Of a stretch of DNA of 64,000 bases, positions 1-8,274 are shown in pieces (the stretch's first letter is position 1; each line of letters opens with the position of its first letter). A program made the position numbers and the translations under genes. Origin of the DNA: Chakrabartia godavariana (lineage in GTDB: Bacteria > Pseudomonadota > Alphaproteobacteria > Sphingomonadales > Sphingomonadaceae); assembly GCA_005518185.1 (NCBI GenBank), contig RKSN01000001.1:558501-622500 (forward strand), read 5' to 3'. The notes beneath the pieces are model-generated. The model was not told the DNA's origin. It saw nothing but the letters and a program-made list of their open reading frames with translations, and made no database searches.

Positions 1-77
1 TGCGTCGGGCCGGAGTCGTTCAACCCCGGGACAATCAGAAAGTGCGGCTCCGTCCGTCCGCCAGCATATAATGTCAT
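1..77 (-). CDS. RBBP9/YdeN-family alpha/beta hydrolase (5' end only)
   Basis: Only the first 25 codons lie in the window; the gene continues past the left edge. The translation opens MTLYAGGRTEP and continues HFLIVPGLNDSGPT, which matches the first core strand and following loop of RBBP9/YdeN serine hydrolases (family pattern LIVPGxxxSGPxHW). The ATG is chosen because a GGAG sits about eight bases upstream. The catalytic Ser, Asp and His would lie outside the window, so activity cannot be judged. It is transcribed away from chrA. Confidence 0.6.
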   Translation of the reverse strand, partial: MTLYAGGRTEPHFLIVPGLNDSGPT

Positions 78-271
78 GACCACATCTCCATCATTGATTG
101 AGTCGGGTCGCGTTGACGCGTGAGAGGAAGGCTGCGCGTCGTTCCGCCGCCCCGCAATGCCTATGCGACGAGTCGAGTTTCGGCTGCGACTAAATCCTAC
201 TTGATCGATAGGAATAAGATAAATTGCCGCTTGCCAAGCGGGAGGGACGGCGGCATTTGAATGTCATCGGG
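78..271. other. divergent intergenic region
   Basis: Non-coding stretch between the YdeN-type gene and the chrA leader. It is less GC-rich than its surroundings around positions 190-232. A short dyad, TCCTA at 195-199 and TAGGA at 209-213 with nine bases between, could be an operator, but no regulator could be assigned. No convincing -35/-10 pair was found on either strand. Confidence 0.4.
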
Positions 272-363
272 GCAAAGCAACCTCCCGGTCAGGCCGTCGC
301 GTACCGTGCATCGGCCCAAGCGTTGCCTTCACGGCCCGTCACGCGCGGGCAAGGGAGGTTTGC
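272..363 (+). promoter_or_regulatory. structured chrA leader that can hide the ribosome binding site
   Basis: The strong Shine-Dalgarno GGGAGG of chrA lies at 353-358. The segment AACCTCCC at 279-286 is perfectly complementary to GGGAGGTT at 353-360, and the pairing can extend past one bulge to the start codon. The enclosed bases can form further stems: GGCCG 292-296 with CGGCC 312-316, and TTGCC 323-327 with GGCAA 348-352. This gives a junction closed by a helix containing the Shine-Dalgarno, an architecture typical of translational riboswitches or thermosensors. It matches no class I can name, and chance pairing is easy in GC-rich DNA. Confidence 0.35.
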
Positions 364-1650
364 ATGACCGAGACCTATCATCCGTCTTTTCGTGAACTCG
401 TACGCGTCTTTGCGCGGATCGGCTGCCTCAGCTTTGGCGGCCCGGCCGGACAGATCGCGCTGATGCACCGCGAACTGGTCGATGAGCGCCGCTGGGTAGC
501 GGAGCAGGATTATCTCCATGCGCTGAACTTCTGCCATCTCTTGCCGGGGCCGGAGGCGCAGCAGCTGGCGACCTATATCGGGTGGAAGCTCCACGGCCTG
601 CGCGGTGGGCTGGTGTCGGGCCTGTTGTTCGTCATCCCGGGCGCGCTCGTCATCCTTGGGCTTTCGGCGCTCTATATGGCGGCGGCCAATGTCGGCTGGT
701 TTGCGGCGATCTTCACGGGCGTGAAGGCGGCTGTGCTCGCCATCATCATACAGGCGGTCCTGCGCATTGGCGGCCGGGCCCTGCAAACGCCGGTCAAGAA
801 GGCACTGGCGGTTCTGTCGTTCGTCGCACTCTTCGTCTTCCAAGCGCCGTTCCCCGTCCTCATCGGCGTCGCGGGACTGATCGGGTTCGCGATTGCCGCC
901 CGTCGTCCGGACTGGATGGCGATCAAGCCGGGTGAGGGCGCCCCCTTGCCGCCGCGTCCGTCCGTCTGGCCGACATGTGCGTCCATCCTCGCGTGGCTGA
1001 CCATCTGGGCCGCACCGCTGATCCTCGTCTTTTTGGCGCTCGGCGACCAGCATGTGCTCTGGAAGATCGGCATCTTCTTCTCGCAGCTGGCGGTGGTGAC
1101 CTTTGGTGGCGCCTATGCGGTACTGGCCTACATGGCGCAGCAGGCGGTGGACGGTTTTGGCTGGCTTTCAGCTGGGGAAATGGCCGACGGCCTTGGACTT
1201 GCCGAAGCCACGCCGGGGCCGCTCATCATGGTCACGCAGTTTGTGGGCTATATTGCCGCCTATCGCGATCCGGCCCCCTTCACGCCCATCGTTGCGGCGC
1301 TGCTCGGTGCCGGGCTGACCACTTGGGTGACATTTGCACCGTGCTTCCTCTGGATATTTGTGTTCGCGCCATGGATTGACCGGCTGCGCCATGCGCGCCG
1401 GCTGCAGGGTGCATTGGCGGCGATCACGGCGGCGGTCGTGGGGGTGATCGCCAATCTCGGCCTGTGGTTTGCGATCCATGTCCTCTTCCGACGCGTCCAT
1501 GGCAGCGGCTGGCCGGACTGGGCGTCGGTCGACGCAGGCGCGGCGAACATTTCCGTGCTTGCGGCGCTCCTGCTGTTCGGCCTCAAGCGCTCGATCATCG
1601 AGGTGCTGGCCGCCGCGGCGCTTGCCGGGCTGATCCTCAACAGTTTGTAA
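364..1650 (+). CDS. chrA: chromate efflux transporter ChrA (two-domain CHR family)
   Basis: 428-residue inner-membrane protein of the long CHR family, which exports chromate in characterised members. Both homologous halves are present. The N-terminal half has FGGPAGQIALMH followed by HLLPGPEAQQLATYIGW. The C-terminal half repeats the signature as VTFGGAYAVLAYM and EATPGPLIMVTQFVGY. Long hydrophobic segments fill the rest, and the length is normal for bidomain ChrA. The ATG follows a strong GGGAGG. No chrB regulator is adjacent, so the substrate is inferred from family only; many CHR proteins have not been tested. The structured leader upstream may control translation. Confidence 0.88.
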   Translation: MTETYHPSFRELVRVFARIGCLSFGGPAGQIALMHRELVDERRWVAEQDYLHALNFCHLLPGPEAQQLATYIGWKLHGLRGGLVSGLLFVIPGALVILGLSALYMAAANVGWFAAIFTGVKAAVLAIIIQAVLRIGGRALQTPVKKALAVLSFVALFVFQAPFPVLIGVAGLIGFAIAARRPDWMAIKPGEGAPLPPRPSVWPTCASILAWLTIWAAPLILVFLALGDQHVLWKIGIFFSQLAVVTFGGAYAVLAYMAQQAVDGFGWLSAGEMADGLGLAEATPGPLIMVTQFVGYIAAYRDPAPFTPIVAALLGAGLTTWVTFAPCFLWIFVFAPWIDRLRHARRLQGALAAITAAVVGVIANLGLWFAIHVLFRRVHGSGWPDWASVDAGAANISVLAALLLFGLKRSIIEVLAAAALAGLILNSL

Positions 1651-1668
1651 GGTGGGGGACAAGGGCGG

Positions 1669-1697
1669 TTGACTTGTCAGAGAGCGCTTCCTAAGGG
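1669..1697 (+). promoter_or_regulatory. candidate sigma-70 promoter of the F0 operon
   Basis: TTGACT at 1669-1674 is followed after 17 bases by TAAGGG at 1692-1697, in the gap between chrA and atpI. Spacing is ideal and the -35 is near consensus; the -10 is weak. Transcription would start near 1704, about 60 bases before atpI. Confidence 0.4.
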
Positions 1698-1765
1698 GAG
1701 CGCGCCTTGGCGGGGTTGCCCGTGTTCATGGCGGTTTTCCCTTCCTTCTGAAAGGACGACTCGAC

Positions 1766-2086
1766 ATGGCTCCGGAAGATCCCGCGCAGGACGGTAAAAG
1801 CCCGTCAGACCCTCGGCTCGATTCGTTAGACATGCAGCTGAAGTTGGTCAGACAGGCGGAAAAGGTCCGTTCGGGAAACAAGGATCAGGGGCCTGCCAAA
1901 GGAATGCGGCAGGGCAACCGGGTCCTCACCGAATTGATCGCCGGCCCTGCGGGTGGTGCGTTGCTCGGCTGGTTCATGGACCGGCTGTTCGGCACAGCCC
2001 CCTGGATCCTGCTTGTCGCCATGTTCCTCGGGATCGTGGTGGCGTTCAGGAACATCATAAGGATTTCAAACGAGCGTCCGGAATAG
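1766..2086 (+). CDS. atpI: ATP synthase protein I (AtpI)
   Basis: 106-residue small membrane protein, first gene of the F0 operon. The N-terminal 50 residues are polar; the C-terminal half has two hydrophobic segments separated by a short loop (GALLGWFMDRLFG then APWILLVAMFLGIVVAF), the usual AtpI/Gct topology with a conserved Gly-rich start. AtpI assists assembly of the c-ring and is not part of the finished enzyme. The ATG follows GAAAGGACGA. Position directly before subunit a supports the call. Confidence 0.88.
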   Translation: MAPEDPAQDGKSPSDPRLDSLDMQLKLVRQAEKVRSGNKDQGPAKGMRQGNRVLTELIAGPAGGALLGWFMDRLFGTAPWILLVAMFLGIVVAFRNIIRISNERPE

Positions 2087-2123
2087 TCCGGGCGCTTTGT
2101 GTGCATAAACGGGGTTGGAATAC

Positions 2124-2909
2124 GTGGCTTCCCAAGGCGGCAAGATCGATCCGATGCACCAGTTCCTGATTGAGCCGATTGTTCCGCTCAATCTCGCTGG
2201 TTACGACATCTCGTTCACCAATTCCTCGCTGTTCATGATCCTCGTGCTGGCCACCATCTGGGTGTTCATGCTCGGCGGTATGAAGCGGGAACTGGTTCCG
2301 GGTCGCTGGCAGGCTGCCGTTGAAGGCGTCACCGGCTTCGTCAATGACATGGTGTCGACCAGCGTCGGCCCCGAAGGCAAGAAGTACGTTCCACTCGTCT
2401 TCTCGCTGTTCATGTTCATCCTTGTCGCAAACTTCATGGGCATGATGCCTTTTGGCATCGTCCCGGGCGGCCACGCCTTCACGGTCACCAGCCACCTGAC
2501 GGTGACGGCGGTTCTCGCCGTCCTCAGCTTCGGCACGGTGCTCGTCGTCGGTTTCTGGAAGCACAAGCTGCACTTCTTCAGCCTGTTCGTGCCGCATGGC
2601 ACGCCGTGGTGGCTGATGTGGCTCATCCCGTTCATCGAGCTGTTCTCGTTCCTCATCCGCCCGTTCAGCCTTGCGCTGCGACTTTTCGTCGCGATGACGG
2701 CAGGCCACGTGCTGATGAAGGTGCTCGCCGGCTTCGTGATCAATGGCCTCAACGCCGATGCCGCCTGGGTGGCGCCGGTCGTGAGCCTGCCCGCCTTCGT
2801 CCTGATGATCGGCATCACCATGCTCGAACTGCTGGTGTGCGCCATTCAGGCCTATGTCTTTGCACTGCTCACCTCGCTGTACATCAACGACGCGGTGAAC
2901 CTGCACTGA
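2124..2909 (+). CDS. atpB: F0F1 ATP synthase subunit a
   Basis: Stator channel subunit of F0 in the cytoplasmic membrane. The key arginine of the proton path is seen in SLALRLF (about residue 186), inside the conserved RPFSLALRLFVAMTAGH helix; the C-terminal helix LLVCAIQAYVFALL is also typical. I place the start at the GTG giving MASQGGKIDPMHQF, which matches the usual alphaproteobacterial N terminus. An in-frame TTG nine bases earlier (2115) is possible but less likely, and the ATG at 2154 would remove residues before the conserved HQF. Length 261 residues is normal. The F1 genes are not nearby, as is usual in alphaproteobacteria. Confidence 0.93.
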   Translation: MASQGGKIDPMHQFLIEPIVPLNLAGYDISFTNSSLFMILVLATIWVFMLGGMKRELVPGRWQAAVEGVTGFVNDMVSTSVGPEGKKYVPLVFSLFMFILVANFMGMMPFGIVPGGHAFTVTSHLTVTAVLAVLSFGTVLVVGFWKHKLHFFSLFVPHGTPWWLMWLIPFIELFSFLIRPFSLALRLFVAMTAGHVLMKVLAGFVINGLNADAAWVAPVVSLPAFVLMIGITMLELLVCAIQAYVFALLTSLYINDAVNLH

Positions 2910-2957
2910 GTTTTTCGACAACCACTGACCATTTGTATTTTTGAAGGGAGTTTTATC

Positions 2958-3185
2958 ATGGACGCAGAAGCAGCAAAGTTGATCGGTGCCGGTCTCGCAG
3001 CCATCGGTGCGGGCCTCGCAGCCGGCGGCGTGGGTAACGTCTTCGGTTCGTTCCTCCAGGGCGCGCTGCGCAACCCGGCCGCCGCTGACGGCCAGCAGGG
3101 CCGCCTGTTCATCGGCTTCGCGGCCGCAGAACTTCTCGGCCTGCTGGCGTTCGTCGTCGCGATGATCCTGATCTTCGTCGCGTAA
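2958..3185 (+). CDS. atpE: F0F1 ATP synthase subunit c
   Basis: 75-residue hairpin protein forming the rotor ring. Helix 1 is Gly/Ala-rich (IGAGLAAIGAGLAAGGVG), the polar loop carries the conserved RNP at residues 38-40, and helix 2 has the proton-carrying acid as Glu58 in FAAAELLGLL. A strong GAAGGGAG lies upstream, as expected for the most highly translated F0 subunit. No sodium-type residue pattern stands out, so a proton ring is inferred. Confidence 0.96.
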   Translation: MDAEAAKLIGAGLAAIGAGLAAGGVGNVFGSFLQGALRNPAAADGQQGRLFIGFAAAELLGLLAFVVAMILIFVA

Positions 3186-3217
3186 CGAACCCAACAACCT
3201 AAGGACGGCTCTCCGCC

Positions 3218-3712
3218 ATGCCCCAGATTTCCCAGATCCTTGCGACCTATGCGTCCCAGTTCTTCTGGCTGCTGATTGTCTTTGCGCTGATCTATTTCGT
3301 GATCGGCCTGGGCATCCTGCCAAAGGTGGACGCTGCGGTTGATGCCCGCGATGCCAAAATCGCGAGCGACCTTGCTGCGGCCGAAAAGGCGCGCACCGAG
3401 GCAGAGGAGCTGGAAGGGGCATGGCAGGCCGAACTGACCCAGACCCGCAACGCGGCGCAGGCGGAGGCCCAGAAGGCCAAGGCCAAGGCGCAGAAGGATG
3501 CGGAGGCCCGGCTGGCCAAGGCGGACGCGGAAATCGCAGCCAAGACCAACGACGCTGAAGCCGCCATCGCCAAGGCCCGTGCCGCGGCGCTGGCTGGTCT
3601 TGAAACTGTGGCGGCCGATGCCGCGCAGGACATCGTCGCCAAGGTTTCCGGCATCAAGGTGACCGCGGCGCAGGCGACCCAGGCAGTGAAGGCAGCATTG
3701 TCCAATGGCTGA
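3218..3712 (+). CDS. atpF2: F0F1 ATP synthase subunit b' (second b subunit)
   Basis: 164 residues: one N-terminal membrane helix (about residues 10-32, FFWLLIVFALIYFVIGLGIL) and then a long Ala/Lys/Glu-rich coiled coil, the peripheral stalk. Phototrophic and other alphaproteobacteria use a b/b' heterodimer; this shorter copy preceding the longer one is the b' form. It overlaps the next gene by eight bases, which suggests coupled translation and equal stoichiometry. Confidence 0.88.
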   Translation: MPQISQILATYASQFFWLLIVFALIYFVIGLGILPKVDAAVDARDAKIASDLAAAEKARTEAEELEGAWQAELTQTRNAAQAEAQKAKAKAQKDAEARLAKADAEIAAKTNDAEAAIAKARAAALAGLETVAADAAQDIVAKVSGIKVTAAQATQAVKAALSNG

Positions 3713-4247
3713 AGAAACCCACGCATCGACGGAAGCCCCTGGCGGCGCCGTGGAACACGCAGCCCCGGCTGCGCTTGGCATGGACGCGACCATGTGGGTG
3801 GCGCTGGCCATGCTCATCGTCATCGGCATCGCGCTGTGGCAGCGCGTGCCGGCGATGATCGGCAGCGCGCTCGACAAGAAGATCGCAGGCATCAAGGAAC
3901 AGCTCGACGCCGCGTCGGAACTGCGCAAGCAGGCCGAAGCGATCAAGGCTGAATATGAGGCAAAGGCGAAGGCTGCTGCCAAGGATGCAGAGGACATGAA
4001 GGCCGCTGCCGCCGAGGAAGCCAAGCTGATCGTTGCCAAGGCGAAGGAAGATGCGACCGCGCTGATCGCGCGTCGCACCAAGACCGCCGAGGAAAAGATT
4101 GGCGCTGCGGAACGTGCCGCCATTGCCGATGTGCGAGCTCGTGCCGCCGCCGCCGCAACCGCGGCCGCTGCGACGCTGATCGCCAAGGGCCATGACGGCG
4201 CGGCGGACAAGTCGCTTGTCGACCAGACGATCGCGACGCTGAACTAA
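3705..4247 (+). CDS. atpF: F0F1 ATP synthase subunit b
   Basis: 180 residues with a polar N-terminal tail, one membrane helix (about residues 27-48, MWVALAMLIVIGIALW), and a long coiled coil with many Ala and Lys/Glu. Peripheral stalk partner of b'. It starts inside the end of the b' gene (ATGGCTGAAG within TCCAATGGCTGA) and is the last gene before the terminator, so this F0 operon ends here and F1 must be elsewhere in the genome. Confidence 0.9.
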   Translation: MAEETHASTEAPGGAVEHAAPAALGMDATMWVALAMLIVIGIALWQRVPAMIGSALDKKIAGIKEQLDAASELRKQAEAIKAEYEAKAKAAAKDAEDMKAAAAEEAKLIVAKAKEDATALIARRTKTAEEKIGAAERAAIADVRARAAAAATAAAATLIAKGHDGAADKSLVDQTIATLN

Positions 4248-4270
4248 GCGGATTGCGATTGCCGAACAAA

Positions 4271-4303
4271 GGGGCGGGCCGGGACACCGGCGCCGCCCTT
4301 TTT
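4271..4303 (+). terminator. intrinsic terminator of the F0 operon
   Basis: GC-rich hairpin with arms GGGCGG (4272-4277) and CCGCCC (4293-4298), with further pairing of GCCGG/CCGGC inside, followed directly by TTTTT. It lies 24 bases after the atpF stop codon. Confidence 0.8.
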
Positions 4304-4341
4304 GTTGGCTTGTCTCAGAAGCGCAGCGGCAATTTCAGGCT

Positions 4342-4397
4342 CCGTTTGTCCCGAGCGAAGTCGAGGGACGTGTCTCGACGTCGCTCGACACAAACGG
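4342..4397. repeat. short palindromic intergenic repeat (sphingomonad type)
   Basis: Imperfect inverted repeat that begins CCGTTTGTCCCGAGCGAAG and ends GCTCGACACAAACGG. The arms CCGTTTGT and ACAAACGG are perfect. It sits between the convergent ends of atpF and the SDR gene. It resembles the repeat units at 29253, 31933 and 62811 in its outer bases but has a different core. Confidence 0.6.
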
Positions 4398-4431
4398 CTT
4401 TTGGCCTGTGTCTCGCAGGACGGGCCCCGCC

Positions 4432-5154
4432 TCAGAAGCGCAGCATGATCTTGCGCACCAGCGCGGGCGAAATGCTGTTCATCACCTGCAAGATTTTCAC
4501 GATGCCGATATTGGCTTCCTTGGCGTTGCGCTCCATGGCGGTGATGATCTGGCGGGCACATTCCGGCGCGGCCATCTTTGATCCGTTCATGCCGTCGGTC
4601 ATCTTGGTCGCGACCATCGGGGGCAGGGCTTCCACGACATGGATGTTGGTGTCAGCCAGCTGCGCCCGCAGCGCGAGCGTGTAGCTTCGGAGCCCCGCCT
4701 TCGTCGCGCAATAGACGGGCGCCCCCGTGCTGGGCGCGATGGCCAGGCCCGATGTGACGTTGACGATCATCGCCTCCGGCCGCGCCCGCAAGGTCGGCAT
4801 GAGGCCCGTGATGAGGTGGATGGGCGCATTGACGTTGAGGAAGATGCAATCGTCGTCTGTGTCGAGATTTGGCGTCTCCTGCCGAAAGTCGTGCGTGGTC
4901 CCCATGCCGGCATTGTTGATGAGGACGTCGACGGGCACGGACTTGACCGCATCGAGGACAGTTTCGAGACCGGCCTTGGTCGACAGATCGGCAGTGATCA
5001 CATCAAAGCCGAGCGCCTGCATCGCGGCGACGCGCTCCGGATTGCGGCCCGTCAGGATGGCTTTTGCCCCCTTGGCCTTGAGTTGCAGCGCCAATTCGCG
5101 CCCGATGCCGTCGGTACCCCCCGTCAGCAATATGGTCTTGCCTGCCAGTTGCAT
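4432..5154 (-). CDS. SDR-family oxidoreductase (DltE-like)
   Basis: 240-residue classical short-chain dehydrogenase. The cofactor motif LTGGTDGIGREL is at residues 10-21, NNAG at about 80, the catalytic Ser in VNVTSG, and YxxxK as YCATKAG. The overall pattern, including the motif GGTDGIG and a C-terminal segment on nearby NAKEANIGIV, resembles the DltE-like subgroup, whose substrates are mostly unknown. It is divergent from uvrC with only 56 bases between starts and has no functional partner nearby. Confidence 0.82.
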   Translation of the reverse strand: MQLAGKTILLTGGTDGIGRELALQLKAKGAKAILTGRNPERVAAMQALGFDVITADLSTKAGLETVLDAVKSVPVDVLINNAGMGTTHDFRQETPNLDTDDDCIFLNVNAPIHLITGLMPTLRARPEAMIVNVTSGLAIAPSTGAPVYCATKAGLRSYTLALRAQLADTNIHVVEALPPMVATKMTDGMNGSKMAAPECARQIITAMERNAKEANIGIVKILQVMNSISPALVRKIMLRF

Positions 5155-5210
5155 CTATTGTCTTCCCATCCTTCTGTTCTTGACCGGTAACCTGTTCTCT
5201 AAAGCCTCTT

Positions 5211-7142
5211 ATGTCCAGCCCTGACGCCCCTGATCGCTTCAATGAAGAGCGCGCGACCTATGCGGTGCGCGGCGGCAGCCAGCCGGACCTTGAAGGTGGT
5301 GTGGCGGCGATCCGCAATGTCCTGAAAACGCTGCCGACCAAGCCCGGCGTGTACCGGATGCACGATGCGCGCGGGGATGTGCTCTATGTCGGCAAGGCCA
5401 AGGCACTCAAGAACCGGGTGACCAACTATACGCAGGTCGACCGGCTGCCCAACCGGCTGCGGCGCATGGTTGCGCAGACGCGCAGCATGACCATCGTCAC
5501 CACGAACAGCGAGGCGGAGGCGCTGCTGCTCGAGGCGCAGCTCATCAAGCGCTATCGCCCCGCCTACAATGTCCTGCTGCGGGACGACAAAAGCTTCCCC
5601 TTCATTCTGTTACGCGCCGACCACGCCTATCCGCGCATCCAGAAACATCGCGGCGCACGGCGGGCCAAGGGCAATTATTACGGCCCGTTTGCGAGTGCCG
5701 GTTCGGTCAACACCACGCTCAATGCGCTGCAGAAGCTGTTCCTGCTCCGCTCGTGCACCGACAGCTTCTTCAACAACCGTGACCGGCCGTGCCTGCTTTA
5801 TCAGATCAAGCGCTGCTCGGCGCCCTGCGTCGGCCGTATCGACGCGGCGCGTTATGGTGAGCTTGTGTCCGATGCCAAGGCGTTTCTTGGCGGCAAGTCG
5901 ACCGAGGTGCAGGCCAAGCTCGCCAAGGAAATGGAGGGCGCGGCGGAGGCGCTCGACTTTGAACGCGCAGCCGTGCTGCGCGACCGGCTGAAGGCGCTGA
6001 CCTTCATCCAGGGCAGCCAGGCGATCAATGCCGCCGGTGTCGGCGATGCCGACATCTTCGCGCTCGCCACGAAGTCCGGCCATGTCGGCATCCAGGCCTT
6101 CTTCATCCGGGGCGGGCAGAACTGGGGACACCGCGCGTTCTTCCCGACGCATACGAGCGAGATGGAAGAGGACGAGATCTTCTCCAGCTTTCTCGCCCAA
6201 TTCTATGAGGACGTGCCGCCCGCGCGGTGCATCCTGCTCGACCGGACATTGCCCGATGCCGCGCTTTTGGCCGAAGCCTTTTCGGAGAAGGCCGGACGCA
6301 AGGTCGAATTCCAGGCGCCGCAGCGCGGGGATCGCAAGCGGCTGGTCGATCAGGCGACGCGCAACGCCGTCGAGGCGCTCGACCGGCGGCTGGCCGAGAG
6401 CACGACGCAGGGCAAGCTGCTGCGCGAAGTCGCTGACCTGTTCGACCTTGCCGAGCCGCCGCAGCGGATCGAGGTGTACGACAACAGCCATATTCAGGGC
6501 ACCAATGCGCTGGGCGCGATGGTGGTGGCCGGGCCGGAAGGCTTCCTGAAGGGCCAATATCGCAAGTTCAACATCAAGCGGGCGGAGACCGTGCCGGGCG
6601 ACGACTTTGCGATGATGCGTGAAGTCATGCAGCGCCGCTTCGGCCGTGCGCTGGAGGAAGATCCCGACCGCGACAAGGGGCTGTGGCCCGACCTTGTCCT
6701 CATCGACGGCGGCAAGGGGCAGGTGAGCGCAGTCAAGGCCGTGCTCGATGATCTGGGCATTGAGGACCTGGCCTATGTCGGCGTGTCCAAGGGGCCGGAC
6801 CGCAATGCCGGTCGCGAGATTTTCCACTTCCCGGATGGACGGGAGCTGACGCTGCCTCTCAATGCGCCGGTGCTCTTCTATCTCCAGCGGCTGCGCGACG
6901 AGGCGCACCGCTTCGCTATTGGCGCGCACCGGACGAAGCGGGCCAAGGCGATGACGTCCAGCCCGCTCGACGAGGTGCCGGGCATCGGGCCGTCACGCAA
7001 GAAGGCGCTGCTGATGCACTTCGGCACGGCGGGGGCGGTGCGTGCGGCGAGCCTTGAGGATCTGCAGCGGGCGCCCGGCGTGTCGGCGGCGGTCGCACAG
7101 GCCGTGCATGACTTTTATCATGGCAACGCGGCGGAGAGCTAA
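5211..7142 (+). CDS. uvrC: excinuclease ABC subunit C
   Basis: 643 residues, full length for UvrC, which makes both cuts around lesions marked by UvrA/UvrB. The GIY-YIG nuclease is at residues 43-125 (GVYRMHD, VLYVGKAKALKNRV). A UVR motif for UvrB contact follows around residue 245 (LAKEMEGAAEALDFERAAVLRD). The RNase H-like nuclease core contains IEVYDNSHIQG and LVLIDGGKGQ, and two helix-hairpin-helix motifs close the protein (VPGIGPSRKKALL, APGVSAAVAQAV). No GTTC-N7-GTTC LexA box was seen in the 56-base upstream gap. Confidence 0.96.
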   Translation: MSSPDAPDRFNEERATYAVRGGSQPDLEGGVAAIRNVLKTLPTKPGVYRMHDARGDVLYVGKAKALKNRVTNYTQVDRLPNRLRRMVAQTRSMTIVTTNSEAEALLLEAQLIKRYRPAYNVLLRDDKSFPFILLRADHAYPRIQKHRGARRAKGNYYGPFASAGSVNTTLNALQKLFLLRSCTDSFFNNRDRPCLLYQIKRCSAPCVGRIDAARYGELVSDAKAFLGGKSTEVQAKLAKEMEGAAEALDFERAAVLRDRLKALTFIQGSQAINAAGVGDADIFALATKSGHVGIQAFFIRGGQNWGHRAFFPTHTSEMEEDEIFSSFLAQFYEDVPPARCILLDRTLPDAALLAEAFSEKAGRKVEFQAPQRGDRKRLVDQATRNAVEALDRRLAESTTQGKLLREVADLFDLAEPPQRIEVYDNSHIQGTNALGAMVVAGPEGFLKGQYRKFNIKRAETVPGDDFAMMREVMQRRFGRALEEDPDRDKGLWPDLVLIDGGKGQVSAVKAVLDDLGIEDLAYVGVSKGPDRNAGREIFHFPDGRELTLPLNAPVLFYLQRLRDEAHRFAIGAHRTKRAKAMTSSPLDEVPGIGPSRKKALLMHFGTAGAVRAASLEDLQRAPGVSAAVAQAVHDFYHGNAAES

Positions 7143-7206
7143 GCGGGCAAGAACCGGCTTGCGGGGATGATCTCGCTTGCTTACTGATATAGATGGCTAA
7201 GACACT

Positions 7207-8274
7207 ATGCGGGTGAAGATGGAGCAGTTTCAGGAGCGCGTGTTTCTCGGCTTTGTGGCGGTGGCGACGCTTGCCATGGCCTGGATCGCCTCGCCCTTTT
7301 ACGGCGCGATCCTCTGGGCGCTGACGACGGCGATCGTCTTTGCGCCGCTCAATGCGCATCTTGCCCGGGCGCTGGATGGCCACCGCAATACGGCGGCGGG
7401 CCTGACGCTTGTCACCATCATCGCCATTGTCATCGTGCCCGCTTTCGTCATCGGATCGCTGCTCGTCGAAGAGGCGCTGGGCACTTATCAGATGCTGGAA
7501 ACGCAGCAGCTCGACATCGGCACGACGCTGGAAACGCTGCGCTCCAGCCTGCCCCATCCCCTTTTGCAGATGGTCGACAAATATGCGCTGACCGATATCG
7601 ACAAGATCGAGGAGCGGGTGTCCGCCGTGCTGACCAGCGGCCTGCGTGTCGCGGCCGAACAGGCGCTGAGCATCGGGCAGAGCGCCTTCAGCTTCGCGGT
7701 CGGCCTCAGCATCATGCTCTACCTCACCTATTTTCTGCTGCGCGATGGCCGCGCCATCGGCCAGACGATCAGCTCGCGCATCCCGGTGGCACCCGCCAAG
7801 CGGCGCGCTTTGTTCGACAAGTTCACGACCGTGATCCGCGCCACGATCAAAGGCAGCATCGTGGTCGCCATCGTGCAGGGCCTGATCGGCGGCCTGACCT
7901 TCTATTTCCTCGATATCCGCGCGCCCTTGCTCTGGGGCGTGGTGATGGGGATGCTCTCGCTCGTGCCCGCCATCGGCACGGGTCTCGTCTGGGTGCCGGT
8001 GGCGATCTATCTGCTGGCGACAGGCGATGTGACGCGGGGCATCACGTTGCTCCTTGTCGGCTTCTTCATCATCTCGATGGTGGACAACATCCTGCGCCCG
8101 ATCCTTGTCGGCAAGGACACGCGGATGCCCGACTATGTCGTGCTGATCGCCACGCTGGGCGGCATCGCAGTGATGGGCATCAACGGGTTCATCATCGGAC
8201 CCGTCATCGCCGCGATGTTCATGGCCGCGTGGGACATTTTTGCCGACGATCACGACGTCGACAAAGCGGTCTGA
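7207..8274 (+). CDS. AI-2E family transporter
   Basis: 355-residue integral membrane protein of the PF01594 permease family. Two hydrophobic segments at the N terminus are followed by a soluble stretch (about residues 95-150) and then a C-terminal block of helices with the family signatures SLVPAIGTGLVWVPVAIYLL and DNILRPILVGKDTRMPDYVVLIATLGG. Some members export the AI-2 signal, others act as Na+/H+ antiporters, so the substrate is unknown. The stop codon abuts the convergent nitronate monooxygenase gene with no spacer. Confidence 0.87.
   Translation: MRVKMEQFQERVFLGFVAVATLAMAWIASPFYGAILWALTTAIVFAPLNAHLARALDGHRNTAAGLTLVTIIAIVIVPAFVIGSLLVEEALGTYQMLETQQLDIGTTLETLRSSLPHPLLQMVDKYALTDIDKIEERVSAVLTSGLRVAAEQALSIGQSAFSFAVGLSIMLYLTYFLLRDGRAIGQTISSRIPVAPAKRRALFDKFTTVIRATIKGSIVVAIVQGLIGGLTFYFLDIRAPLLWGVVMGMLSLVPAIGTGLVWVPVAIYLLATGDVTRGITLLLVGFFIISMVDNILRPILVGKDTRMPDYVVLIATLGGIAVMGINGFIIGPVIAAMFMAAWDIFADDHDVDKAV

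Noticed and set aside
5155-5210. Possible LexA box upstream of uvrC
   Set aside because: Two GTTC copies are present but their starts are 18 bases apart, not the 11 required by GTTC-N7-GTTC.
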